A stretch of 64,000 nucleotides of DNA, taken from NCBI GenBank assembly GCA_051294375.1, contig JBJCIZ010000239.1, positions 7,006,852 through 7,070,851 on the forward strand. Direction: 5' to 3'. Position 1 is the first letter of the stretch; each line of letters opens with the position of its first letter. Positions 10,531 to 21,373 of the stretch are shown here, piece after piece. The position numbers and the translations under genes were made by a program. The DNA comes from Paraspadella gotoi. Taxonomy: Eukaryota; Chaetognatha. The notes under the pieces were generated by a model. The model saw nothing but the letters and a program-made list of their open reading frames with translations. It had not been told where the DNA came from and did no database searches.

Positions 10531-10920
10531 TGTGGCGGTATATTCACACCGCCTCACGTCCACCATCCTTCAGCCAAATCCATTGGCTCAGAGGGGGAAC
10601 ACACCATCCCAGGCGTAGTGTTCCATCCACAGTCTTAACGACTTCCCTCTGTGTTGGCAAAGCGAGACCGTCCTAGGGTAACCGCGCCAGTGACTGGAGG
10701 CGTCACTGAGGGTCGGAAGCCCCCAAAGCCAACAGTGAGATGCCCCATCCCAATGGGCATCACAGGCAACCCGGCTGTTGCCATAATGTACTTTTTTCAA
10801 ATTCAATCGTCACCTTCAGTCGCGGGCGGTCAGTCGATTTCAGTTTTTTTATTTGTTGCTTTATTTTGATTGGGTAAAAAATACCATTCAGCAAAACTAA
10901 TAAATTAATTAATTAAATTG
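10531..10920. other. Non-repetitive segment, unassigned
   Basis: Moderately GC-rich, complex sequence, open on both strands for about 72 codons. It contains the short palindrome gcccatcccaatgggc. It has no splice-bounded frame that I trust and no recognisable domain. It may be the end of a dispersed element. Confidence 0.3.
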
Positions 10921-11039
10921 GTATCTCTCTCTCTCTCTCTGCCCCTCTTTCTCTCTCTCTCTCTCTTTGCCAAAACGAAAGAGATTATTTTGGTTTTCAT
11001 GCAAATTTGATGAAAAATCCGCCGCTACAGAAAATATTC

Positions 11040-11335
11040 AACGACGTCGTCATCATCGTCGTCGTCGTCGTCATCATCATCGTTATGATCGACTTTGTCA
11101 TCGGCTTCGTCTTCATCACCATCGTTCTCAACACTGTTATCGTCATTTTTGTCATTGTCATCGTCGTCGTGATCGTCATCCTCATCGTTGTCATCTTCAT
11201 TATTGTCGTTGTCAATTCTCATGATACTAGTTATCATAATCGTTATCATAACTCATCGCTATTCCAATGACATTTATATAATAATAATTCTCATTGTCAT
11301 CATTTTCATCATCATCATCATCATCACCTCCGTTT
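11040..11335. repeat. Degenerate GTC/ATC trinucleotide array
   Basis: Second array of the type at 10220-10530, ending in a short TCA run (about 11308-11326). One minus frame is Asp/Asn-rich, the others are Met/Thr or Val/Ile. It is treated as a microsatellite. Confidence 0.8.
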
Positions 11336-11410
11336 CCGGTTGAGCGAGAATCGAGTCCGGCCAAAATGTCTGTCCTCGCTTGAGCCACCTGAAGGAAAGA
11401 GGAGTTTTCT

Positions 11411-11413
<3 letters not shown>

Positions 11414-11478
<65 letters not shown>
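11414..11478. repeat. (CT)n microsatellite
   Basis: Near-perfect CT tract with one CC interruption. Confidence 0.95.
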
Positions 11479-11656
11479 CTGTTATTTTCATCTTTCTTCA
11501 TTCTCTCTGTCTCCTCCCCTTCTTTGCGGTCTCCTTTCACGTTTTTCCTTTCATTTTTCTTTTCATCGCGAGTACTCTCGGAGGAACTCTATAACTCACT
11601 TTTCGGTCGGTCGGTATATCTGTCTTTCTTTCTATCAATCAAGTTGATATTTAGTA

Positions 11657-11890
11657 AAAAGGTAACATTTAAATAAGTAGACAGAGATTTCAACATGAAA
11701 CCAAAATGGATCTTATTCTCAGCTCGATCCTCATCCTCCTCTTCCCCTCCCTCTCCCGAGGATCCGTTCCTTTTTCGTCCAGTCTCCGCGTTTCTCGAGT
11801 TCTACTAACTTCCTTTTTTCTTAATACTATTCCGGCCAGGGACTTTTCCTCAATAAACATTACCGTTGCGATATACATCTTCTTCTTCAG
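11657..11890 (+). mobile_element. Possible LTR-end-like segment upstream of the tRNA-Lys copy
   Basis: It opens with a TTTAAATAAGTAGACAGAG.. motif also seen beside the tRNA-like ends near 2880 and, on the minus strand, near 6200. It includes AATAAA at about 11852 and ends in CA next to the TGG of the tRNA segment. No second LTR or internal gag/pol sequence was found, so this is tentative. Confidence 0.25.
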
Positions 11891-11956
11891 TGGCGCCCAA
11901 TGTGGGGCTCGAACCCACGACCTCAGGATTAAGAGTCCTGTGCTCTACCGACTGAG
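11891..11956 (-). pseudogene. 5'-truncated tRNA-Lys(CTT) copy with CCA end
   Basis: The minus strand reads CTCAGTCGGTAGAG (D-arm with A-box), a CAGGA/TCCTG anticodon stem around loop CTCTTAA (anticodon CTT), GTGGGTTCGAGCCCCAC (T-arm with B-box) and TTGGGCGCCA. The 5' acceptor strand and first nine bases are missing; the preceding bases do not pair with the 3' strand. The encoded CCA shows it came through RNA. On the plus strand, AATAAA at about 11852, a CT-rich stretch and ..TTCAG directly before TGGCGCCCAA mimic a U5/primer-binding-site junction. Either a captured tRNA primer or the head of a SINE would fit. Confidence 0.65.
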
Positions 11957-12180
11957 TGAAGACGGTGTCAGAATTTGGGACATATGGATTCAATACAAAA
12001 TAGCAAGCTAGTTATGCAGTTCAATCGGAACATCGTCACGGGTTGGATTTCCCGATGGCATTGGTTGGTTCTGTCGGCGATTCGTCCAATCAAAGAGCTC
12101 TCGGCGGATTTCATCCGAGTCGCGGATCCGATTCAATTTTTGGTTCCGATTCCATCTGCGATATTAAGGTTCCAAAAGAA

Positions 12181-12190
12181 NNNNNNNNNN
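12181..12190. other. Assembly gap, 10 N
   Basis: Short N run immediately before a CT-rich tract. Confidence 0.98.
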
Positions 12191-12735
12191 TCTCTCTCAC
12201 ACTAATCCTCTTTCTCGTTATTCTTTCTTTTTCTTTTTAATCTCCTTTTATTTTTTCATCTTGTCGGTCTCGTGTTCCCTTTTCAATCTCGAATCTTTTG
12301 TTTTTGTTTGTCGAATCCAAATAAAATACATAAACACTTTTATCCAATCTCTTGGTTGAGGGATTAGGGTAGAATTAAGGTTTAGGATTAGGATTAGGAT
12401 TAGATATTATAGTTAAGGATTGGTCATAGAATAGGGTCAAATTTAATGGGCGCTTTATGAGCAATCAATGAATAAATAAATCAATCAATTAATAAATCAA
12501 TCAAACTGCTTCCTGTTTATTCGCGATCTGTCGACAAGCAAACTGTGAATGCAATAAGAATGATCAGTTAATTTGCCATCTGTTACTGCTGCCTGTTAAT
12601 CGACCACCATTTTACAAGCCCACTGTTCGCGAGACACACGTTAATTAGCCATCTATTAATCTGTATTCTTTTCACCAACTTCAAGTTAACCTGCCATATA
12701 TAGACAAACCACCTGTTAATCCGCCATCTCTTAAC
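12191..12735. repeat. AT-rich sequence ending in a degenerate minisatellite
   Basis: TTAGGATT-like hexamers occur at 12355-12420. From about 12560 the motif TGTTAAT..GCCATC recurs five or six times at irregular 30-60 bp spacing and runs into the 856-N gap. The array probably continues into the gap. Confidence 0.45.
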
Positions 12736-13591
12736 NNNNNNNNNNNNNNNNNNNNNNNNNNNNNNNNNNNNNNNNNNNNNNNNNNNNNNNNNNNNNNNNN
12801 NNNNNNNNNNNNNNNNNNNNNNNNNNNNNNNNNNNNNNNNNNNNNNNNNNNNNNNNNNNNNNNNNNNNNNNNNNNNNNNNNNNNNNNNNNNNNNNNNNNN
12901 NNNNNNNNNNNNNNNNNNNNNNNNNNNNNNNNNNNNNNNNNNNNNNNNNNNNNNNNNNNNNNNNNNNNNNNNNNNNNNNNNNNNNNNNNNNNNNNNNNNN
13001 NNNNNNNNNNNNNNNNNNNNNNNNNNNNNNNNNNNNNNNNNNNNNNNNNNNNNNNNNNNNNNNNNNNNNNNNNNNNNNNNNNNNNNNNNNNNNNNNNNNN
13101 NNNNNNNNNNNNNNNNNNNNNNNNNNNNNNNNNNNNNNNNNNNNNNNNNNNNNNNNNNNNNNNNNNNNNNNNNNNNNNNNNNNNNNNNNNNNNNNNNNNN
13201 NNNNNNNNNNNNNNNNNNNNNNNNNNNNNNNNNNNNNNNNNNNNNNNNNNNNNNNNNNNNNNNNNNNNNNNNNNNNNNNNNNNNNNNNNNNNNNNNNNNN
13301 NNNNNNNNNNNNNNNNNNNNNNNNNNNNNNNNNNNNNNNNNNNNNNNNNNNNNNNNNNNNNNNNNNNNNNNNNNNNNNNNNNNNNNNNNNNNNNNNNNNN
13401 NNNNNNNNNNNNNNNNNNNNNNNNNNNNNNNNNNNNNNNNNNNNNNNNNNNNNNNNNNNNNNNNNNNNNNNNNNNNNNNNNNNNNNNNNNNNNNNNNNNN
13501 NNNNNNNNNNNNNNNNNNNNNNNNNNNNNNNNNNNNNNNNNNNNNNNNNNNNNNNNNNNNNNNNNNNNNNNNNNNNNNNNNNNNNNNNNNN
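12736..13591. other. Assembly gap, 856 N
   Basis: Long N run of non-standard length, probably a size-estimated gap inside a repeat array. Confidence 0.98.
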
Positions 13592-14211
13592 CTGAGATTT
13601 CAAACCTTTCCTTTTTTCTTCCTTTTTTTTAACCTTTTCTTTCTTTTACTTTCCTTTTTTACCTTTTGTAATATCCCTTAATATATCTTCATACTTATTT
13701 GTCTATTTCTTTACTACCTTACATAACTTTTCTAAAATTACTAACATCCGTTTGACTCTTTTTTATTGTATTACTTCCTGTTAATGCAGTAATTCTGGGC
13801 CTAACTCCCCCCCCCAAAAAAGCTTCCCCCCCTGGGGTCTAGAATTAAATTATGGTTTATGGTGAAGGAATAAACTTGAGTTAGGGATTGCTTTAGTATT
13901 TGGTTACAGATTTCAGTTAAAGATAGTACGTTAAATTTAAGTTGAATAATAATAATTTAGGGTTCGAGATTGGGGTCACTTTTAGAAAACAGTGCCCTCC
14001 TCGTTATATTGCCCTCTCTCTCTCTTCCTTCCTCCCTTCGTCCCACACCCTCTCTTTATTTTCTCCCTCTTCCTCGTTTCTCTTCATCCCTTTTTCCTCG
14101 CTCTCCTATTTTCTTCCTCCCTCCTTCCCTTCCTCCCTCCCTTCTTCCCTTTCTTCTCCCTTCCCTTCCTCCCTCCATCCCTTCCTCCCTCTCTCCCCCC
14201 TTCCTCCTCAC
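13592..14211. repeat. AT-rich sequence then CCTT/CTTCC polypyrimidine tract
   Basis: AT-rich intron-like sequence to about 13990, then a pyrimidine tract (14010-14211) of CCCTTCCT variants. The tract lies just inside the intron downstream of the minus-strand transmembrane exon. No gene was seen. Confidence 0.6.
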
Positions 14212-14355
14212 CTCTTCCTCCTCGTCCCCTTGAGGCTTTCTCCTCTTCTTCTTTACTCCTCCGCCTCCTCCTCCGAGGCATAGGCTACCGGCGCCGATTC
14301 GGATCATCGCCGCGATGGCGAACAACCCCAGCGCCGCGAGGAGGATCCCGCCGAC
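14212..14355 (-). CDS. Transmembrane exon of the Ig-superfamily receptor
   Basis: The exon has a strong acceptor on the minus strand (cccttttttcgttcag) and a donor GAG|GTGAGG. It is 144 bp, exactly 48 codons, phase 0 at both ends. Residues 1-17 are GGILLAALGLFAIAAMI with a leading Val, a hydrophobic helix core. It is followed by Arg, a short Ser/Leu/Cys stretch, six Gly, the basic stop-transfer KKKRRK and an acidic GDEEEE end, so the C-terminal side is cytosolic. The linker exon at 50887-51073 (or 26024-26209) ends in phase 0 with LDVVVLSAS, which supplies the outer part of the same helix. This join identifies the locus as a single-pass Ig receptor. Confidence 0.65.
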
Positions 14356-14735
14356 CTGAACGAAAAAAGGGGGAAATGAGTTGAGCTGAACTAAAGAGTA
14401 TTAGAAAGGCTTTGAATGGGTCTACCTTAAATTTTAATGTTTAATTTTTTTAAACATCATTATTTATTTAATATTGTATAATATTACAGTATTAGCTACA
14501 TCAGTTTATGGCTAACATTAAATAGAAAGAGCGAGCTTTTTGACGCTATTTTGACTCTAATTTAACATCTCTTGACATATTTCTTTTTAAAAATAGCTAC
14601 ATAGTTTTTCGTTAAAATAAATAATTAAAAAGTGAATGTAACTGAAACATTGATTTCTAAAAAAAAATGTAACGGGTTTACTAACTTATCTGCACAATAA
14701 AAAAAAAATATTTAGAAATAAGTCTTGAAATAGAA
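14356..14735. other. AT-rich intron-like sequence
   Basis: This lies upstream, in the minus direction, of the transmembrane exon and contains its branch-point and polypyrimidine region near 14357-14375. No other feature was seen. Confidence 0.4.
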
Positions 14736-14823
14736 ATACTGCAATACTGCAATACTGCACAGCACAGAACGGCCCCGCACCACAAGGCACTGCACCGCAC
14801 TGCACCGCACTGCACGGCACTGC
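14736..14823. repeat. GCACT/GCAATACT minisatellite
   Basis: Short tandem array of actgc-based pentamers (gcaat, actgc, accgc, acggc). Confidence 0.75.
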
Positions 14824-14989
14824 AAACAGTCTTTACTTTTCACTCTTCCCCACGTGGCGACAAGGCGTAGACACCCCGATATAAAAACTAAGTTAAGGAG
14901 AATGTAAATTGCAGGTAGGATTGATTGCCTTTGCCACCGTGGGAGCATAGCCGACCCAAGAGTCGCAAGGGGGGTGGAAGGCAAGTCTG

Positions 14990-14994
<5 letters not shown>

Positions 14995-15051
<57 letters not shown>
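14995..15051. repeat. (GA)n microsatellite
   Basis: About 28 nearly perfect GA dinucleotides. Confidence 0.95.
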
Positions 15052-15054
<3 letters not shown>

Positions 15055-15189
15055 GCCGGGAGAACTAAGACTGACAGCTCAACTGGTTAATTATGGAGAA
15101 ACCATTTCACTTTCCTACAACTTTATCTTGAAGCAGCGTATGGGTAATGCAATTGAAACAAGGTAAGGTACATTCAAATATATTCTCCT

Positions 15190-15636
15190 GATTACTTAAT
15201 GTAGGAGATCTAATTGATTCCTTAATGTAGGAGATCTAATTGATTACTTAATGTAGGAGATGTAATTGATTACTTAATGTAGGAGATCTAATTCATTACT
15301 TAATGTAGGAGATATAATTAATTACTTAATGTAGGAGATCTAATTCATTACTTAATGTAGGATATCTAATTCATTACTTAATGTAGGATATCTAATTCAT
15401 TACTTAATGTAGGATATCTAATTCATTACTTAATGTAGAAGATCTAATTGATTACTTAATGTAGGAGATATAATTCATTACTTAATGTAGGAGATCTAAT
15501 TGATTACTTAATGTAGGAGATATAATTCATTACTTAATGTAGGAGATCTAATTCATTACTTAATGTAGGAGATTTAATTCATTACTTAATGTGGGAGATC
15601 AAATTCATTACTTAATGTAGGAGATCTAATTCATTA
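15190..15636. repeat. 26-bp minisatellite, about 17 copies
   Basis: Unit core ttacttaatgtaggagat followed by ctaattca or ctaattga. Copies are 85-100 percent alike by eye. Variation is concentrated in two places: gatcta against gatata, and attca against attga. Confidence 0.9.
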
Positions 15637-15774
15637 GATTTTGAAAGACAAGTTTCTTTATTTTGCCGCCGCCAACCTTCATTTATTGTTCAGATTCCTC
15701 ATCTAACATTACTACTCTATGATATCCACCCTTTTTGACATCCAGAGAATTACGTTTTCGCTAACATTTTTCTC

Positions 15775-15777
<3 letters not shown>

Positions 15778-15807
<30 letters not shown>

Positions 15808-15832
15808 NNNNNNNNNNNNNNNNNNNNNNNNN
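15778..15832. other. CT tract ending in a 25-N assembly gap
   Basis: (CT)n runs from 15778 to the gap at 15808-15832. The sequence after the gap starts at the same base as those at 31984 and 53361. Confidence 0.95.
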
Positions 15833-17514
15833 TTTAATTAGTGAACATGAGTAGACATTAAGTTTAATAAAAAAAAAGAATTTTATGTTTTTTTTTAAAA
15901 ATTTTTCGGGCAGTAGGCATATATATTCATCAAAATTTCAAAATAGGCTTTGCTTAATTCTTATGGCTAGATTTAAAGTTTTTCATCAAAAGTTAATAAA
16001 GAAAATAAATAACATTATAGTGGGTTAAAAAAAGTTAAAAACAGTAATTCAACATATAAAATTTAAATTGTTCAGCTTAAAATATATAGTTTTTTAAAAA
16101 TGAATTTTGGAACCGACTTAATTAAAGACTTTTTTTAATTTTTTTACTGAAATAACGCATTTTGAAATTTGTAAATATATTATAGAGTTTATTAATAAGG
16201 TATACATGTAGGCTACTGCATAATTTAAAAAAAAATATATTAAATCATTTTTTAGTTGATTAGAGAAGTACAAGGTTTCATTCATCACTTTTAAAATTTT
16301 TATTAAAGTTAAATTTAGATTTTTACAAACGCTCTAAAGTAGGGGGGGCCGGCGGATGTACGGAAGGGTGTTGGAGGATCTTGGATGTTGAATGGAGGGG
16401 GTTGTGGGAATTGAGGGGGGTGTGGGCAAGGGGGGCGGGAGAGTAGAGCGAAAAGTGAAAAAGTCAATCTTTTGGGAGGACATGAAAGTATAAATTGTTT
16501 TCTCGACGGGATTTCCTCTCGAATTGTTTCCGATTTCGAAATATCCTCCCTCGTTTTCCCGCACACACACGACCACTGTACCACTCACGACATCCAAAAA
16601 AAATATTGATGCTAAAAACGACAATTTTTTTAACGCAAACCAAACTCTGGAAAGAGAGCCCCCAGTTTTTTAAAAATTCAGAATTAATTTAATATTTTTT
16701 AAATTAAAAGATAGGTTAAGAGTTAGGCTAGTGATTGGATAAGAGATTTGGTGCAGTGATCTAGGATTAAGGTTAGAGATTAGGGTTACTTAATTAGGGA
16801 TAATGGTTTTGGATTAGGGAAATGGGATTAGGGTTAATAGATTTGGTGATAATTGTAAGTATAATTTAAATTAATATTAAAGTTTTGGAAAAGGAGAAAG
16901 TAGAAGCAAAAACTAATTAAAAAACGGTTTTTCTTACACCTCAATTGGTTAGCTGGTAACTTACTGTAAACACAAGTTATGAAACAGAACTAAGGGGGAG
17001 GCCAGTCTCAACGCACGAATGGGTCAAGGAATATTATTAGGCCCAAGAAAGAAGGTCCTTCCGAATTTCTTTTATAAGCTTTAATGAAATTTTTTTAATA
17101 AAAATAATAAAAAATCGATATTAACATAGAAATGAAATTTGTTTCTAGATTCAAATCACGACCTTATCAATTTTCAATGATATTTTTCGATGACACGATT
17201 AAAATCTGATTACGAAATGTTTTTTTTTCAGTTGCGAAGCAATCTTTATAAGTCACTTTGGAATCTGTCTGTCGGTCGATCAGTCGGTCGGTCAGTCGCA
17301 TCGGTTGATTGTTTTGATTGATTGGCACTGGCGCTGTCCCAACTATAAACCAATCACATTAAATTGTAAAATAATGCAGAACAAAATCGCACCAAGCTTC
17401 AATGTCATATAATGCGAAATCAAATCAATCAATCAGATTCAAATCAATCAATGCAATCAATAAAATCTAATTCCAAATCCAATTCACTCAAATCCCCCGG
17501 CCTCTTCCACCCAG
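15833..17514. other. AT-rich intron-like sequence upstream of the first Ig exon
   Basis: AT-rich to 16315. A proline-rich minus-strand frame at 16315-16624 has no recognisable domain and is not called. TTAGGG/TTAGGATT hexamers are scattered at 16708-16860. Short GTCG and ATCA repeats occur at 17265-17305 and 17415-17470. The polypyrimidine stretch before the acceptor at 17514 is present. Confidence 0.45.
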
Positions 17515-17667
17515 GCCCTTTTCAAGTCCGCCTCCGGCACGAGCTTCGCCTCCAGTGCATCGCCTCCGGAAATCCTCGTCCGCGGATTCATGTGGGTGAC
17601 GCCGCACTTACGAATTCGTTGGAAGGGAGGTCCTCGTTCAAGAAAAACATCTCCGAGATGGATTTGG
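17515..17667 (+). CDS. Ig-domain exon a (strands A' to E), copy A
   Basis: Acceptor ..cttccacccag, donor G|GTCAGG (weak). It is 153 bp, phase 1 at both ends. In that frame it reads PFQVRLRHELRLQCIASGNP, then RPRI, ending SSFKKNISEMDLG. LxLQCxASGNPRP is the classical B-to-C strand signature of I-set Ig domains, and EMDLG is the start of the D-x-G-x-Y motif, completed by the next exon (EYSA). The position where the core Trp should stand reads Val; a TGG lies one base out of frame, so a local indel is suspected. This is an extracellular domain of a membrane receptor. Confidence 0.6.
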
Positions 17668-17687
17668 GTCAGGAGAGATTTATTTTC

Positions 17688-17715
17688 TTTTTTTTTTTTT
17701 TTTGTTTTTATTTTT

Positions 17716-17763
<48 letters not shown>

Positions 17764-17903
17764 TTGGATTTATTGATTTTATTGATTTATTGATTGATTG
17801 ATTGATTTATTTATTTATTTATTTATTTTTTAATTTTTTATTTTTTTATTTTATTTATTTATTTAGTTTTTTTTATTTATTTTATTTTTTTATTTTTTTA
17901 TTT

Positions 17904-17935
<32 letters not shown>

Positions 17936-18110
17936 TTATATTTATTTTGTTTATTTTTTTATTTTTTATGTTATTTATTTATTTATTATATTTTTTTTTA
18001 TTTTTTTTATTTTTTCTTTTTATTTATTTATTTAATTGATTTATTTAATTGATTTTTATTTATTTATTTTTTATTTATTTATTTATTTAATTGTTTTTTT
18101 TTGGATTGTT
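17688..18110. repeat. (ATTT)n tetranucleotide array
   Basis: ATTT/TTTA repeats, very regular at 17715-17765 and interrupted by ATTG variants and T runs afterwards. The Leu/Phe/Ile/Tyr-rich frames across it are compositional. Confidence 0.9.
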
Positions 18111-18824
18111 TTAGAATTTTATTTTTCTTTTCCTTTTTAAGATTCTTTTTTTGTTTGAACCTTTGAAAGACTTACTTTAAATTTCTTTACAGCTGAAATC
18201 TTTTACTAAAAATCAACATCAATGTTAGGGAGTTTAGGCTAAATATTAAAAAAAAACAGAAAAAACCGAAAAACAAAACCGAGACCCTTTGTCTTTTGAA
18301 GATATGCAGACAAGTAAGGCGTCGGAAAGAATTGGAAGAAAACAGAGTAGCATTTAAAAATGTATGTAGGAGAAGTTTTGAAAGGAAGAAAAGCAAAGAA
18401 TGAATATAACGAGACGGAGAGAAATAGTAGAGGAAGTATAAGAAATGCTGTTGCCGATGTCGTTTGTGATGGCACGGAGCGGCTGTTCCGACAGTCGAGA
18501 TTTTCTTTTATTTTAAGGAGAAGGGGGATGGTTTAGGTAAGAAAAATACATTTACGTTTAGTAATTACAATGGGCCTTATTTTTCTCAAGAACGCTCATT
18601 TATTTTAAAATTTTTGTATTGAAATACATTTTTTTTCTGTTTAAATATTGGGTTTAAAGTTTAGGGTCATAAACATGCCAATGAAAATGATACAAATATT
18701 GCAGAGGGGATGAAGCAGAGAAGAGAGAGAGTGAGAGGAGAGAGAGAGATTTGATTGGATAGAGTAGAAAATAGACTAACAAAATAAAAATAACGATTTT
18801 ATTCCTTTTTTTTTTCACCGCCAG
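18111..18824. other. AT-rich intron between Ig exons a and b
   Basis: AT-rich sequence with a purine-rich block at 18240-18440 and a short GA tract near 18725. A good polypyrimidine tract lies at 18811-18822. No gene was seen. Confidence 0.4.
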
Positions 18825-19082
18825 GCGAATATAGCGCTGCGAGCCCGCAGTCTGCTCGGGCAAAAGACGCCAAGAGCGCTCTGTCATCAACCACTGAGAC
18901 TGGAAGGCGGCGGGCGGCCGGAACGACGCGGGCAGCCGCGGCGGCGGCGCAGCGGCGTCAAAGTACGGCCAATTCGGGCGGGGACCCCGAAGTTCGACGA
19001 AGACTTTTAACGGACGCGATGGCGCAACGACGTTCGGTATTCCTGTCGTCGCAGCGGAATAAAAATGATCGGGACTCCAAAG
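18825..19082 (+). CDS. Ig-domain exon b (strand F onward), copy A
   Basis: A strong acceptor (ttccttttttttttcaccgccag) and a donor AAAG|GTGGGT bound a 258-bp GC-rich island, phase 1 at both ends. Joined to exon a it gives EMDLG|EYSA, the Ig F-strand motif D-x-G-x-Y. The expected Cys two residues after Tyr is absent in this frame; a TGC stands one base out of frame at about 18838, so an indel is likely. The downstream frame (Ala/Arg/Ser-rich, ending SQRNKNDRDSK) is open, but I do not trust it beyond the first few codons. The minus strand is also open here, as expected in GC-rich sequence. Confidence 0.45.
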
Positions 19083-19960
19083 GTGGGTTCTCTTTTCCGA
19101 AAGCGGACCCATTTTCGGGAATTAAGTTTTCTGTTTAATAGTCGAACAATTAGGTGAGGGTACTTGAAGGGGCAGGGCAGGAGGGTTAGGGATTAGGATA
19201 GGAAATTGGTTAGAGTTTTGGTCAAGGATTGATTAAATTTTTAGGGAAAAATAATTAGAGCAAAATATTAAGGCGGCAGCGGCGGTGTGGCGGCAGTGGC
19301 AGGTGGCAGCGGGCAGCGGCGCGGCTACTTCGCTGAGAACTAATTAAGGAAAGGAGTCTTTATGTTTATGCATCATTTTTCGATAAAAGAAAAATGGCGA
19401 CGAGGACGAAAAAGATGACGACAGTACGGCCGACAATGAAAGAAGATACTACAACCATCGTCGTAAACGGAGAATTCGATTATAAATTCATGACGATTTT
19501 TTTTTTCTTGATTATTTCGAGAAAAACCAACCAGTTGATTGGGATGGGTTGATTGTTGGTGGTTTCGGACGGTTGGTTTGATTTTGTTGAATGCTTAGTT
19601 TGTTAGTAAAGTTGGTTGGTTGGTTAGTTTAATTGATTGATTTTGTTGGTTTTGGTTGGTTTGGTTGGTTGACTAAAGAGTTAGATTGGTTGGTGGGTAG
19701 TTAGTTTTGTTGGTAGCAGTCACTTGCTTTGATTGCTTGTTGGTTTTGTTAGTATGTTAGTTGGTTGGGTGATCGGTTTATGTGTTGTTTGAATTGGTTG
19801 GTTGGGTAAACGAATTAATTGGTGAGTTAGTTTGGTTTTTTGAAATGTGGTCAGTAAGAGAACGAATTGATCGAATTGTTGGTAAGATTGGTATGATTGG
19901 CTTGGTTGGTTATTTGGTGTGTTGTTTGACTGGTTGGTTGGTTTGTTAGTTTTTCTGAGG
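19083..19960. repeat. Intron with GGC patch and TTGG repeat
   Basis: A GGCGGCAGC-type patch lies at 19270-19335. Degenerate TTGGTTGG sequence fills 19530-19960. No coding sequence was seen. Confidence 0.6.
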
Positions 19961-19999
19961 GTCGGTGGGGGTTATCAGTTACATAACAAGTTCCTCCAT

Positions 20000-20375
20000 C
20001 CAAGTCGCCATTTTATTCTCCCGCCATCGACGTCAACGCATCTTTTATTATCCGCGTCGACGTCAATGCATTCTTTTTATTTCCCGCCGTCGACGGTCAA
20101 CGCCATCTTTTATTCTCTACCCGCCATCGACAGTCAACGCCATCTTTTATTCTCCCGCCGTCGACGTCAATGCCATCTTTTTATTTTCCCGCCGTCCGAC
20201 GTCAACCGCCATCTTTATTCTCCCGCTGTCGATGTCAATGCCATCTTTTATTCTCCCGCCATCACGTCAACGCCATCTTTTTATTGCTCCGCATCTTTTA
20301 TTATCCCGCCGTCGACGATCAACGCCATCTTTTATTCTCCCGCCGTCGCCGTCAACGCCATCTTTGATTTCACCT
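20000..20375. repeat. 33-bp minisatellite, about 11 copies
   Basis: Unit: cgccatcttttattctcccg followed by ccgtcgacgtcaa. Each unit carries, on the minus strand, a TGACGTC half-palindrome and AAAGATGGCG. Period 33 keeps all three frames open, which explains the overlapping frames here. Several units have 1-2 base indels. Confidence 0.85.
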
Positions 20376-20949
20376 TCTTGAAACGCGATTCCTTTTAATC
20401 TCGAACGGCGGCGGAAAAGGTGAAAGGGAAATTCGTCAATATTAAGGGAGGGGGGAGAATTAAGGAGAAATAAAAAAAGAGGGAATAAAATAAAGTAAAA
20501 AAAAGAAGAAAAAAAGAAAAAGAAAACAAAATTAAATGTACAAGTCTTCAATTTTTAAAAGACTTAAAATTGACGAATAAAAAAAAGATATTGAACTAAA
20601 AGGTGAATTAAAATCAGTATATTCTACAAAAACTCAAGTTTTATTTATTTTATTTATTTATTTATATCTTTTTTCTCCCCTTCTTCTTTTTTCCATTTTT
20701 TGCTTTCGCTCTCTCTTTCTTTCTCTGTCTCTCTTTCTTTTCTCTGTCTGTCTGTTCTCTTATCTCTCTCTCTCTCTCTTCCCTCCTCTCTCTCTCTTCT
20801 CTCTCTTCTCTCTCTCTCTCTCTCGCCTCAACCCCACCAAAATCAACCCAGCATATTTTTCCTCGTCTTTCTTTCATTTTCCAAGTCTCTCTCTCACTCT
20901 CTCTCTCTCTCTCTCTATCTACCTATCTATCTATCTATCTATTATCTAT

Positions 20950-21001
<52 letters not shown>

Positions 21002-21373
21002 ATCTATCTCTCTTTCTCACCTCATCTAAAGGAAATTCTATCATTTTTCTCTCCATTTTCTTTGCGGAATACGTTTTAAAAAGTCTCTCTCTCTCTCACT
21101 CTCTCTCTCTTTCTCTCTCTCTATCTTTCTCTATCTCTCTTCTCTCTCTCTCTCATTAATTTGTTAAAAAACCCTTCAACTTGGTCGAGAGGAGATTCTA
21201 TCTTTTCTTTCTTTTTCTTTTCTTTTTTTTTTTTTCTTTTTTCTTTTCACCCCCCCCCCCCGCATTCTTTATAAAATAAAAAGCGAGAGAAAATTTTTCT
21301 TTTTTTTTCACCTCGGAATTTATTATTTTTTATTCTCCTCCTCCTCTTCCTCTTCCTCCTCCTCCTCCTTCAG
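20376..21373. repeat. Microsatellite-rich intron: CT, CTAT and C runs
   Basis: AT-rich sequence to 20690, CT-rich 20700-20830, CTAT array 20910-21010, a further CT block 21085-21155, a T-rich tract with a run of about 12 C at 21250, then the CTCCTCC polypyrimidine tract that leads to the acceptor at 21373. No gene was seen. Confidence 0.7.

Noticed and set aside
10185-10547. 120-codon Met/Thr-rich minus frame
   Set aside because: Encoded by a GAC/GAT trinucleotide array; the other frames are equally open.
11891-11956. Functional tRNA-Lys gene
   Set aside because: The 5' acceptor strand is absent and CCA is encoded, so it cannot fold into a complete tRNA from a normal gene.
16315-16624. Proline-rich minus-strand frames repeated in all three copies
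   Set aside because: Repetition reflects copied sequence, not conservation; no domain, and two frames are open at once.
17688-18110. Leu/Phe/Ile-rich frames resembling membrane proteins
   Set aside because: Translation of the ATTT array; no hydrophilic loops or start context.
19919-20398. 159-codon plus-strand frame
   Set aside because: Mostly the 33-bp minisatellite, whose length divisible by three keeps frames open.
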